Shown: positions 14,259 to 22,922 of the stretch, one piece after another
Position numbering within the stretch: position 1 is the first letter of the stretch
How the letters are laid out: every line of letters starts with the position of its first letter
Origin: an uncultured Methylococcaceae bacterium
GTDB lineage: Bacteria > Pseudomonadota > Gammaproteobacteria > Methylococcales > Methylococcaceae
NCBI GenBank assembly: GCA_903859815.1
Contig: CAIOOA010000309.1
Location: forward strand, 1 to 32,620
Direction of reading: 5' to 3'
Length of the DNA stretch: 32,620 bases
The notes under the pieces: generated by a model
Seen by the model: the letters and a program-made list of their open reading frames with translations, nothing else
The model's database searches: none
What the model was told of the DNA's origin: nothing
Translations under genes and position numbers: made by a program

Positions 14259-16772
14259 ATGTCACCATCTAGCCAAGGCGGGTTTCGCCAACAAAACCAC
14301 CCCATCCAATGTGCCATATTCATAGCGTTATGCCTAAGTTCCACTTCTTGCTTTGCCGCCAACGAATTGGCTGGAAGGGCAGTCCTGCCTGCCGCCACGT
14401 TTGCCGAGGGGCCAAGTTCCGGTCAATATATCGGCAAAGGGCCGATCAACTTCCAGCGTGTCCCTTTCAAAAATAAGCAACCCGTGCAGGGTGTATCAGC
14501 CGTAGTGGACCTTGGTAATGGCGATTTTGGTGTCATGCTCGACAATGGTTACGGGTCGATGGAAAACTCGGCTGACTTCAATCTTCGCGCCTATTTGATT
14601 CATCCAAATTTCAAGACGGCAAGCGGGGGTGCAGGCAATATTGACGTGGGAGGTTTCATCGAACTTCACGATCCCGATAAAAAGATTCCTTTTGCCATCA
14701 CCAACCAGTTCACCAAAGACCGTGTATTGACCGGGGCGGATTTCGATCTGGAATCAGTACAGAGAGCCAAGGACGGAACGCTTTGGTTCGGCGATGAATT
14801 TGGACCCTTCATCTTGCATACCAAAGCGGATGGCAAAATTATCGAGGGTTTTCAGTTGCCGGATTTTAATCCAGCTTATGCGGGCAAATTTGTCCGTTCG
14901 CCGCAGAACCCGCTTAACGAAGAAGCCAGTGCCGTTCGCATCATGAACGCGGTGCGGAGTCATGCCCAACTGTACGGCAATTTTAAAACCCCGGTATTCT
15001 CGCCCTACCATGTGGAATTGAAATTCCCGGCGGATAGCAAATTTCCGGCCTCCAGCCCGGATGAGCATTACGCTCGTGGCAAGAACACCCCGGCGGATTT
15101 GAAAGTGGCCGCCAGTGATATTTTCGACATCAAGTCCATTCAAGCGGCAGGCTACTCGATAGTCACTTGGACGGTCAACGACTCATCCCGCATGAATCTG
15201 TTGCTGGCGAAAGGTGTCAACGGCATCATCTCCGACCGCTCGGACTTGTTGCTGGATGCCGTGCGTAAATTCGATGCCAATGGCGACGGGGTTCTCGGCG
15301 ATTACATCGGGGCCGATGGGTTGATCGACATAACCAAGTTCGACGCACAAGGCCATCGTGGTAGCCGCGACCTGCGCCCGGAGAATACTTTGCCAGCTTT
15401 TGAAGCGGCACTAGATAACTTGATGACCACGCTAGAGACCGACACCGGCATCACTAAAGATGGCATACCGGTCCACAGCCATGACCCTTACATTGAGGCA
15501 GCCAAATGCCGTCGAGCCGATGGGGCGGCCTACGCTGAAAAGAATCAATTGCTGATTAAAGACTTGACCGTGGCCGAGCTGCAATCCAAGTTTGTCTGCG
15601 ACAAGGTATTCCGTGGCGCTTCGCAGACCAACGACCTTAGCCTGTCGCCAGTTGCCGTGGCCTTTGCCAAGAAACAAGGCTTGCCTAATCCTTATGTGAT
15701 GCACACAACCCAACAGTTCTTCGATTTCGTAAAGTTCTATGCGGATTACTATCAAACGGGTGACGGCAACAGTCATCCTGATGCCAGTCTGCGCTGGAGA
15801 AATGCCCAGAAAGTGCGCTTCAACATCGAAACCAAGGTCAACCCGCGCAGCGACAAGGACAACCTCGGCAATGTGTATAAGGACCGCACGATAGACTATT
15901 CGACCTTTGCGGAAACCTTGGCTAATGTCATCGAAGACAACGCCATGCAAGACCGGGCCGACATCCAGAGCTTTGACTTCAGAACTTTGTTGTATGTGCA
16001 AAAATACCACCCGACCATCCGCACCGTCTACTTGTTCGGCGACTTCCCCATCATCACCGATCCGGCACGTTTGGCCGACTCAGATGATGGCACCAACATG
16101 CAGGATGAAAACGGCAAGAACACCCCGTGGATGGCGGGTTTGTACTGGCCCTACCGTGAAACCGTACAGTCGAACCCCGTGCGCGCCAAAACGAGTGGCG
16201 GGTTTGAAGGCATGGCCATCAATGCCAGTGGCGACAAGCTCTATCCGTTACTGGAAGTGCCGCTGGACGGGGATGACAGCAAGACTTTGTTGATCCATGA
16301 GTTCGACTTAAAGTCGAATAAATACACGGGTGTCCAATATAAATATCCGCTGGAAGCCGCAGGCAATCATATCGGTGAATTCATCCTGAACTCTCCCGAT
16401 CATGGCATCATCATAGAACGAGACGGCACGCAAGGCAACCTCAATGGCTTCAAGCGCATTTATGAAGTCAACCCCGGTGCCGCCGGTGCACCGCTGGTCA
16501 AGCGTTTGGCAGTGGATTTGATGAAATTATCCGATCCCAGCCAGATTTCGCTGCCGGGTTTGGTCGGCGATGTCGGGTTAGGTGCCAATTTTGCTTTCCC
16601 GTTTGTCACTATAGAAAGTGTCGTGTTGCTGGCGCCGAATTTAATCGGCGTGTTGAACGACAATAACTACCCGTTTAGCATCGGACGCCATGTTGGCTCA
16701 GGCCGCCCCGATGACGAAGAGTTCATTGTCATCAAGCTAGACCAGCCGTTGCAAAGCGGCGGTTTTAAGTAA
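14259..16772 (+). CDS. Secreted phytase-like esterase with an inserted glycerophosphodiester phosphodiesterase domain
   Basis: An 837-residue exported protein. The N terminus carries a signal peptide, with cleavage probably after SCFA (residue 33). Residues about 35-215 look like the first part of the 'esterase-like activity of phytase' fold (VQGVSAVVDL, GADFDLESVQRAKDGTLWFG). Next comes a piece resembling the C-terminal end of a GDPD barrel (IVTWTVND, W304; GVNGIISDRSDLL), then an EF-hand-like loop DANGDG at 339. A full GDPD core follows (GHRG at 365-368, PENT with E375, LETDTG, HSHDP). From about 645 (SGGFEGMAI) to the end the phytase-like fold resumes. It would release phosphate from organic esters outside the cytoplasm. 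The gene lies in a phosphate-related neighbourhood with a candidate PhoB box. Actual substrates are not deducible. Confidence 0.85.
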   Translation: MSPSSQGGFRQQNHPIQCAIFIALCLSSTSCFAANELAGRAVLPAATFAEGPSSGQYIGKGPINFQRVPFKNKQPVQGVSAVVDLGNGDFGVMLDNGYGSMENSADFNLRAYLIHPNFKTASGGAGNIDVGGFIELHDPDKKIPFAITNQFTKDRVLTGADFDLESVQRAKDGTLWFGDEFGPFILHTKADGKIIEGFQLPDFNPAYAGKFVRSPQNPLNEEASAVRIMNAVRSHAQLYGNFKTPVFSPYHVELKFPADSKFPASSPDEHYARGKNTPADLKVAASDIFDIKSIQAAGYSIVTWTVNDSSRMNLLLAKGVNGIISDRSDLLLDAVRKFDANGDGVLGDYIGADGLIDITKFDAQGHRGSRDLRPENTLPAFEAALDNLMTTLETDTGITKDGIPVHSHDPYIEAAKCRRADGAAYAEKNQLLIKDLTVAELQSKFVCDKVFRGASQTNDLSLSPVAVAFAKKQGLPNPYVMHTTQQFFDFVKFYADYYQTGDGNSHPDASLRWRNAQKVRFNIETKVNPRSDKDNLGNVYKDRTIDYSTFAETLANVIEDNAMQDRADIQSFDFRTLLYVQKYHPTIRTVYLFGDFPIITDPARLADSDDGTNMQDENGKNTPWMAGLYWPYRETVQSNPVRAKTSGGFEGMAINASGDKLYPLLEVPLDGDDSKTLLIHEFDLKSNKYTGVQYKYPLEAAGNHIGEFILNSPDHGIIIERDGTQGNLNGFKRIYEVNPGAAGAPLVKRLAVDLMKLSDPSQISLPGLVGDVGLGANFAFPFVTIESVVLLAPNLIGVLNDNNYPFSIGRHVGSGRPDDEEFIVIKLDQPLQSGGFK

Positions 16773-16844
16773 CGTGTTTATCGTTCCCATGCTCCACGTC
16801 ACTGCTATTACCTTTAGAACGGAGGGACGCAAGGTTCCAAGGAT

Positions 16845-16914
16845 GAAGTGCAAGGCTTGCCTTGCCATATTTCCTAACCGCCAAAAAACCCTGGCAAGGC
16901 GAACCTTGCACTTC
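16845..16914. terminator. Long imperfect hairpin downstream of the phytase/GDPD gene
   Basis: Arms at 16845-16867 and 16892-16914 (23 nt each) are complementary at 21 of 23 positions around a 24-nt loop. The repeat lies 70 bp after the phytase/GDPD stop and just before the leftward P450 remnant, so it could stop transcription from both sides. There is no U-run, so a repeat element is equally possible. Confidence 0.5.
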
Positions 16915-16943
16915 TAGTGTGACAAACTCTGCTGGCTGTCGGT

Positions 16944-17225
16944 CTACCACAGGCTAACAGCCAGCCTCATCCCTCCCTTAGTCCGCAAGGTCACTTCAGT
17001 TTCCGGCTCGACGGTGACCCCAAGTGGGATGTCAAAACGATAGTACTTGGCGATCATCGCCAACAGCAACAGACTTTCGGTCAGTGCGAAGGTATTGCTG
17101 ACACGCAGCCGATACCTCGCACCAAAAGGCATAAAAGCCAACCGGTACTTGGGCTTGAATTGATCAGGCAAGAATCGCTCTAGCTGAAAACTGTCCGGCA
17201 TCTCCCAACAATCGGCATGAGTCGG
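16944..17225 (-). pseudogene. Cytochrome P450 C-terminal remnant with lost heme cysteine
   Basis: The minus-strand frame reads DCWEMPDSFQLERFLP, then LAFMPFGARYRLRVSNTFAL, and ends TLRTKGGMRLAVSLW. These match the P450 PERF region, the heme loop (FGxGxRxCxGxxFA) and the usual C-terminal strand. The cysteine that binds heme is arginine (CGT at 17105-17103), and two loop glycines are also changed. Only about the last 90 residues of a normally 400-500 residue enzyme remain. The frame continues to 17621, but that part is antisense to a transposase. Clearly non-functional as a P450. Confidence 0.8.
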
Positions 17226-17624
17226 CGGCGACCAGGCGCAGCCCGCGCCAGCGGGGTTCCGGCGAGTGCGCGGCCAGGCTGTCCAGCAGGCGCCGGTGTA
17301 GTGGTCCGGGTGATGCAGTTGGTCCAATCGCGGGAAGGGCTGGCCCCGCGCCCCGCCACCGTCGCCTTTGGCGAGCCGGAAATCGAGGTTCTCAAGCACT
17401 TGGCCCCAACCCTGGAAGGCAAGACCGAAAAGCAGAAGAACCCGCACCCCGCCCCGTCCCTGGCGTGGGCCGCTTGGATCATAGCCCGCTTGGGCGGGTG
17501 GAAGGGCTACGCCAAAGAGCGCAAGCCCGGACCCATCACAATGTCTCGTGGCCTTAAAGCATTTACAAACCTTTGCCTTGGATGGCATCTTGCCAGAGGG
17601 CAAAAAGATGTGTGCATACACTAG
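17217..17624 (+). mobile_element. IS4-family transposase remnant (C-terminal part)
   Basis: The + strand frame carries EGKTEKQKNPHP, SLAWAAWIIARLGGWKGYA and PGPITMSRGLKAF, followed by CLGWHLA. This is the conserved C-terminal end of IS4/Tn5-related transposases. The catalytic DDE core is missing and the first 30 codons have no clear match, so the copy is truncated at its 5' side where it meets the P450 remnant. The frame stop (17622-17624) overlaps the glgP stop on the other strand, leaving no room for a terminal inverted repeat on that side. Confidence 0.75.
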
Positions 17625-20125
17625 CCGTTGTGGGGCAGGGGCTGCATCTGCCAGATTTGCTCGGCATACTCCCGAATAGCACGATCAGAGGAAAATTTGC
17701 CCATGCGAGCTACGTTCAAAATCGACATGCGCGTCCAGTGTGTAGGGTTGGCATAGGCGAGGTCGACTGCTTGCTGGCAGTCCACATAAGCCCGGTAGTC
17801 TGCCATTAGCAAATAATCGTCATTATGCAGCAGATGCTCGGTAAGCGGTCGGAACAGTTCGGTGTCACCCTTGGAAAACAACCCGCTGTTGATAAGGTCT
17901 ATGGTGGCTTTGAGTTCCGGAACCACCTGATAGTAATCGTAAGGGTGATAACCCTCGGATTTAATGTTTACCACCTCGTCGGCGGTCAGACCGAACAGGA
18001 AGAAATTATCTGCCCCCACTTCTTCGCGAATCTCGATGTTGGCACCGTCCAATGTGCCAATGGTTAGCGCTCCATTCATGGAAAACTTCATATTACCCGT
18101 TCCCGACGCTTCCTTGCCGGCGGTGGAGATTTGCTCCGACAGGTCGGCGGCGGGGTAAATGTTTTGGGCGTGTTTGACGTTGTAGTCGGGGAGAAACACG
18201 ACTTTAATGAGTTCACTGGCATCAGGATCGCGATTGATGACTTCGCCCACCGAGTTAATCAACTTTATTATCAATTTGGCCATGAAATAACCGGGGGCCG
18301 CTTTTCCTCCAAAGATAAAAGTGCGGGGGTTCATGGGCAGTGTGCGGTCGGATTTGATTCTGTTATACAGGGTGATGATGTTGAGGACGTTCAGGTGCTG
18401 GCGCTTATATTCATGGATGCGCTTCACTTGGATGTCAAATAGTGAGGCGGGATTGACGGCGATGCCGGTTCTTTCGTGGATGATTTTCGCCAGGCGCTCT
18501 TTGTTTGCCAGTTTCACTTTCGACCAAGCTTGCTGGAAATCGGCATCTTCCGCATGGTTTTCGAGTGATTTGAGGCGATTGAGGTCGGACAACCAGCCCT
18601 CGCCAATTTGCCCATCAATCAAGCGAGTCAGTTTGGGGTTGCTCAATGCTACGAAGCGACGCGGTGTCACACCGTTGGTCACATTATGAAAGCTGTCTGG
18701 GGCCATGGCATGGAAGTCCGAGAATAGCTGGCTTTTAACCAGTTCGGAATGGAGTTCTGCCACCCCGTTCACGGCATGGCTGCCGATCACCGCCAGATTG
18801 GCCATGCGCACGTATTTTTCGCCGTTCTCGTCGATGATCGACATATTGGCAACCTTATTATCATCACCCGGAAATCGTGTGCGAACTTCGTCAAGAAAGC
18901 GGCGATTGATCTCGTAGATGATTTCAAGGTGGCGAGGGAGGACACTGGCAAATAAAGGCAGAGGCCATTTTTCCAAAGCTTCCGGGAGCAATGTGTGATT
19001 GGTGTAAGAGAAGCACTTCTTAGTGATTCCCCAAGCCTGTTCCCACGTCATGACATGCTTGTCAATCAACTGCCGCATTAATTCCGCTATGCCGATGGCG
19101 GGGTGGGTATCGTTCAATTGGATGCAAAACATTTCGTGGAATCGGTCTAGCGACAATCCACGACGCTGACAAAGACGAATCATGTCCTTGATGGAACACG
19201 CCACAAAGAAGTATTGCTGCTCAAGGCGCAATTGCTTGCCTTGCATTTGCTCGTCATTGGGGTACAGTACTTTGGAAATATTTTCCGAAATGACTTTTTC
19301 TTCCACAGCCCCGTAATAATCGCCCCGGTTAAATTCTGCGAAATCAAAGGATTGGGCCGCCTCGGCACTCCATAGGCGTAGCAAGGCACAGGAGTTGACG
19401 CGAAAACCAAGGATAGGCGTGTCATAGGGAATGCCAACCACGACCCGGCTTGGTATCCAACGGACGCGGTATTCATTGTTTTCGTCGGTGTAAGGCTCGG
19501 TGTGACCACCAAACTTGACAACTTGGGAGAAAAGAGGACGGGCAATTTCCCAGGCATTGCCATGGCGTAGCCATTTGTCAGTGACCTCGACTTGCCAGCC
19601 GTCTTTGATAATCTGGTCGAAAATGCCGAACTCATAGCGTATGCCATAACCAATCGCCGGATATTGCAAAGTCGCCAGCGAATCGAGATAACAGGCTGCC
19701 AGCCGACCCAGGCCGCCATTGCCAAGCCCCGGCTCCTCCTCCAACCCGATGAATTGATCCAGGTCTAAGCCTAATTCGTCCAACGCACGACGAGCATTTT
19801 CGCTAATCCCAAGATTGAGCAGATCTTTTCCCAAGTGTGGGCCCACCAGAAATTCGGCTGAAAGGTACGAGACCTGCCGCACGTCGGGTCTATTCCACCG
19901 CTCGACCTGCTCCACCCAGCGTTGCATGATACGGTCCCGCACCGATAGGGCGATGGCTTGATAACGATCCTCTGCGGCTGACACCTCCAATGGGCGGCCT
20001 ATGGCTAAATGTAGATTGTCCAGAAAGGCGGCTTTGATCGCACCGACGCTAGCCCCAGTCCTAGTATGTTCGTGTTGCTGTTCGGGAGCAGGTGTTTGGG
20101 TTGCTTTGGGAGTATTCGCGGTCAT
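17621..20125 (-). CDS. glgP: Glycogen/starch phosphorylase
   Basis: Releases glucose 1-phosphate from alpha-1,4-glucans using phosphate and pyridoxal phosphate. The cofactor lysine is K680 in EASGTGNMKFSMNGALTIGT. Other family blocks are present: EEEPGLGNGGLGRLAACYLD, NDTHPAIGIAELMRQL, TNHTLLPEALEKW, NVTNGVTPRRF and KRIHEYKRQHLN. The protein is 834 residues, a normal length, and looks intact. The first 25 residues (PKATQTPAPEQQHEH) are a low-complexity leader. It stands alone: no other glycogen gene is within the window. Its 3' end abuts the transposase remnant, yet its C terminus (SSDRAIREYAEQIW) is family-typical. Confidence 0.97.
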   Translation of the reverse strand: MTANTPKATQTPAPEQQHEHTRTGASVGAIKAAFLDNLHLAIGRPLEVSAAEDRYQAIALSVRDRIMQRWVEQVERWNRPDVRQVSYLSAEFLVGPHLGKDLLNLGISENARRALDELGLDLDQFIGLEEEPGLGNGGLGRLAACYLDSLATLQYPAIGYGIRYEFGIFDQIIKDGWQVEVTDKWLRHGNAWEIARPLFSQVVKFGGHTEPYTDENNEYRVRWIPSRVVVGIPYDTPILGFRVNSCALLRLWSAEAAQSFDFAEFNRGDYYGAVEEKVISENISKVLYPNDEQMQGKQLRLEQQYFFVACSIKDMIRLCQRRGLSLDRFHEMFCIQLNDTHPAIGIAELMRQLIDKHVMTWEQAWGITKKCFSYTNHTLLPEALEKWPLPLFASVLPRHLEIIYEINRRFLDEVRTRFPGDDNKVANMSIIDENGEKYVRMANLAVIGSHAVNGVAELHSELVKSQLFSDFHAMAPDSFHNVTNGVTPRRFVALSNPKLTRLIDGQIGEGWLSDLNRLKSLENHAEDADFQQAWSKVKLANKERLAKIIHERTGIAVNPASLFDIQVKRIHEYKRQHLNVLNIITLYNRIKSDRTLPMNPRTFIFGGKAAPGYFMAKLIIKLINSVGEVINRDPDASELIKVVFLPDYNVKHAQNIYPAADLSEQISTAGKEASGTGNMKFSMNGALTIGTLDGANIEIREEVGADNFFLFGLTADEVVNIKSEGYHPYDYYQVVPELKATIDLINSGLFSKGDTELFRPLTEHLLHNDDYLLMADYRAYVDCQQAVDLAYANPTHWTRMSILNVARMGKFSSDRAIREYAEQIWQMQPLPHNG

Positions 20126-20377
20126 GGTTGATTCCTCAGGTGATGGTTGCTTGCCAATTGAGTCAAGCCATCAAAACATCGCACCCATACAGGGCGGAAG
20201 TCTCATGCGAGATGGCTGTCTACCCAGTCAGTATGCCGGTGTGCGCGAGATGCGATTTCCATAACTACGAGATTTAAGACTCGGCAATCTCATAAGCATT
20301 TCCTTGACATAATATGCGTATGTTAACGGGGCTTTGTTGCAGAATGATGGCAATTCGTTTTCAGAAAGTGAGTTGAT

Positions 20378-21574
20378 TCAAATCCAACCCCGTCGCCTGA
20401 ACCAAACCAACATGCCGCAGGCAGTTCCGATGCAGACAGTCCAAAAGAGCGGGTAACTTAACGACCACTCGTTTTCTGGAATGGGCATGTTCATCCCGTA
20501 CACCCCGGCCAAGAAGGTCAGCGGGATGAAGATGGTTCCGATGACCGTCAGAACCTTCATGATTTCGTTCATGCGGTTTGAAACCACCACCAGGTAGGTT
20601 TCCGTCAAAGATGCTGCGATTTCCCGATAGGTTTCCAATAAGTCAATAATCTGCAAACAATTGTCGTAGACATCACGAAAATAGGTCAATGAAGTTTCGG
20701 TCAGGCACTCATGCTTGTCACGCTGCAATTGAATCACCATCTCCCGCATGGGCCAAATAGCCCGGCGAAACAGGACCAAATTGCGCTTGATCGCATGAAT
20801 GTCATGCAGGGTTTCTTTGTTTGGGCGGTCGTTCAAATTGTCATCGAAAACTTCCAGGTTTTCCGCAAGGTATTCAAGCACTGGAAAATAACTGTCGACG
20901 ATAGCGTCCAACAGGGCATGCAAGAGGAAGCTCACGTCATGTGTGCGCAACCTCCCGCCTGCCAATTCGACCCGGTGGAAAATCGGATCGAACACTGGGT
21001 TGTGGGCTTCTTGAAAACTGAGCAGCGTTGAACGCCCTAAAAAGATGCTGACCTGTTCGCTATGCAATGCGTGCCCGTCTATTCGCACCATTCGGGCGAC
21101 GATGAACAACCGGCCTGGCTGTTCGTCTGAGCCTGGATAATCCTCAAGCTTCGGGCGTTGGGAAGCCACCAGCATGTCCTCGATTGCCAACGGATGAAGC
21201 TGATATTTTTCGGCGAAGTCGCGGACGACATCCATGCGGTTTAAACCCACCACATTTATCCAGCGAACTTTGGACCATGAAGGGCGATGGCGTTCTAGAA
21301 AATCCCCAAGGTTGTCGACCTGCTCAAGCTGCACCTGCTCGGGACAGTAATCGACACAGGTCACACGGACTGGTGCTTCGGTGCTGGGCCGGGCCGACAG
21401 GTGATAGGTTTCTATGCCTGGGCTGCTGCCGGGCGGCGGCATGTTCAACCTTGGGATATGCCGTAACGAGCAGGTAGCTTCGGTCGATGGGCTGGACAGC
21501 TTGGCCCCGTTCGGTTTGAAGGTTCCCTTGGCTTTAGGGTTGTGAGTGCTTTTGCTTTTGGGATGACGACTCAT
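20378..21574 (-). CDS. corA: CorA-type magnesium/cobalt transporter
   Basis: An inner-membrane divalent cation channel of the CorA family. The hallmark GMN (residues 360-362, VYGMNMP) ends the first of two C-terminal membrane helices (about 340-360 and 371-390), and the protein ends with a basic tail FRRRGWI. The large cytoplasmic domain shows the family sequence MDVVRDFAEKYQLHPLAIED. The first 60 or so residues form a basic, Pro/Ser-rich extension that most CorA proteins lack, so the true start could be further in, although the ATG at 21574 has the only open choice upstream of the folded part. It is on the opposite strand from the pst operon and its start faces the PhoB box region. Confidence 0.94.
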   Translation of the reverse strand: MSRHPKSKSTHNPKAKGTFKPNGAKLSSPSTEATCSLRHIPRLNMPPPGSSPGIETYHLSARPSTEAPVRVTCVDYCPEQVQLEQVDNLGDFLERHRPSWSKVRWINVVGLNRMDVVRDFAEKYQLHPLAIEDMLVASQRPKLEDYPGSDEQPGRLFIVARMVRIDGHALHSEQVSIFLGRSTLLSFQEAHNPVFDPIFHRVELAGGRLRTHDVSFLLHALLDAIVDSYFPVLEYLAENLEVFDDNLNDRPNKETLHDIHAIKRNLVLFRRAIWPMREMVIQLQRDKHECLTETSLTYFRDVYDNCLQIIDLLETYREIAASLTETYLVVVSNRMNEIMKVLTVIGTIFIPLTFLAGVYGMNMPIPENEWSLSYPLFWTVCIGTACGMLVWFRRRGWI

Positions 21575-21698
21575 GATGGGTTCCTATTGGAAAGGCAAGG
21601 TTTGCTTTACGGCCTTATTATCCCTGATTGCTGGTGACAACTCTGTGGCAAAATGTCAAATAGGAAACAATAGCCGAATTACGCCATGAATAATGGTT

Positions 21699-21738
21699 TG
21701 TTCATGCTCTTGTCATGCCATTGTAATAAAGCAGGCAT
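21699..21738 (+). promoter_or_regulatory. PhoB (Pho) box array and promoter of the pst operon
   Basis: Four half-sites follow an exact 7+4 spacing: TGTTCAT (21699), TTGTCAT (21710), TTGTAAT (21721) and CAGGCAT (21732). The central pair TTGTCAT-GCCA-TTGTAAT is a good match to the consensus CTGTCAT-N4-CTGTCAC. A -10-like TAATAT (21750-21755) follows, 11 bases after the last half-site, and pstS starts at 21784. PhoB normally replaces the -35 element in this arrangement. Confidence 0.72.
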
Positions 21739-21783
21739 AGACTTGAAATTAATATAAATTACCGTGTAGGCGAGGGTCATTCA

Positions 21784-22821
21784 GTGAATAGATTAGGTTT
21801 TATAGCATTAATGCTGGGCATTTCCCTCAATTTAGCCTGTCTCAGTCCTGCTTCTGCGGCGGAGGATAAGATAAGGCTTACCGGTTCCGGTGCCAGTTTT
21901 CCTTTCCCGCTTTATTCTGCTTGGTTTAAAAGCTTTAGCCGCGCCCACAAGAACGCCAATATTGATTATCAGGCGAAAGGGAGCGGTGCCGGAGTCTTGG
22001 ATTTCATCAACCGCACGGTTGATTTTGCAGCCAGCGACGCTGCGATGAAACCCGAGGAAATTGCCAAGGTTCAAGGTGGCGCTGTGCTGCTGCCGATGAC
22101 GGCGGGTAAAATTGTCCTTGCCTACAACTTGCCCGGCAATCCTAAAGGGTTGAAATTGCCACGGGATGTGTACCCCGATATTTTCTTAGGCAAAATCACA
22201 AAATGGAATGACCCGCGCATACAAGCTGCAAATCCTAACCACAAAATGCCGGACTTGCCGATAACGGTGGTGCGGCGGGCAGACAGCAGCGGTACAACTT
22301 ACGTGTTCACCAATCATTTGTCAGCGGTCAGCCCGGAATGGAAGAGTGGCCCTGGGGCAGGAACCACAGTGAATTGGCCGAGTAGCGATAAAATCATCGC
22401 CGCACCCAAGAATGACGGCGTGACCGCCACCATCAAGCAAACCCCCGGCGCCATCGGTTACATCGAGTATGCCTATGCCTTAGGAGCCAAGGTGGAGATG
22501 GCCGAATTGCAAAATAAAGAAGGCGAGTTTGTAAGGCCGACTGCGGAGAGCGGAGCGGCGACGCTGGCAACCGCGCAACTCCCGGAAAACCTAATTGCAT
22601 GGGTAATGGACCCAGAGGGGGCAAAATCCTATCCGATAGCCACGTTTACGTGGATGCTATTCTACCAACAGAACTCCGACCCGGTGAAGGCAAAGATATT
22701 GCGTGAAGTCGTTGAATACGGGTTGACCGAAGGGCAGAAAATAAGTGCCAAAATGGGCTATATTCCACTTCCCGAAAACGTGGTTTCAGCAGCTCGTGCC
22801 GCTGCTGTCAAAATTCAGTGA
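21784..22821 (+). CDS. pstS: Periplasmic phosphate-binding protein PstS (first copy)
   Basis: Captures phosphate in the periplasm and delivers it to PstCA. A signal peptide ends ASA-AED (residue 26). Binding-loop motifs GSGASFPFPLYSAWF, TVDFAASDAAM and RRADSSGTTYVFTNHLSAV carry the conserved Ser, Asp, Arg and Thr that hold the anion. Length, 345 residues, is normal. The start is GTG at 21784, preceded by GCGAGGG. A hairpin with a T-run follows the stop, probably setting a higher level of binding protein than of permease. A second PstS closes the operon. Confidence 0.95.
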   Translation: MNRLGFIALMLGISLNLACLSPASAAEDKIRLTGSGASFPFPLYSAWFKSFSRAHKNANIDYQAKGSGAGVLDFINRTVDFAASDAAMKPEEIAKVQGGAVLLPMTAGKIVLAYNLPGNPKGLKLPRDVYPDIFLGKITKWNDPRIQAANPNHKMPDLPITVVRRADSSGTTYVFTNHLSAVSPEWKSGPGAGTTVNWPSSDKIIAAPKNDGVTATIKQTPGAIGYIEYAYALGAKVEMAELQNKEGEFVRPTAESGAATLATAQLPENLIAWVMDPEGAKSYPIATFTWMLFYQQNSDPVKAKILREVVEYGLTEGQKISAKMGYIPLPENVVSAARAAAVKIQ

Positions 22822-22831
22822 TGGTACTTGC

Positions 22832-22884
22832 AAGCAGGGGTTGTCAAATTTCCAGTTGAATGAATGACATCCCTTGCTTTTTTT
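22832..22884 (+). terminator. Terminator/attenuator-like hairpin between pstS and pstC
   Basis: Arms 22832-22846 and 22865-22879 match at 13 of 15 positions around an 18-nt loop, and seven T residues (22878-22884) follow. This has the form of a Rho-independent terminator inside the operon. Partial read-through would give abundant PstS and less permease; it could also protect the pstS mRNA 3' end. Confidence 0.65.
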
Positions 22885-22922
22885 ACCTTCATTTTTTACT
22901 TTGATTATTTCGATTTAGCACT

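Noticed and set aside
16845-16914. Insertion-sequence end or MITE
   Set aside because: Arms are long and partly matched but no target duplication or transposase was seen on its side; listed as a possible terminator.
20126-20377. TTGACA-like promoter near 20304 in the glgP-corA gap
   Set aside because: It points rightward, towards the 3' end of corA, and has no -10 at proper spacing.
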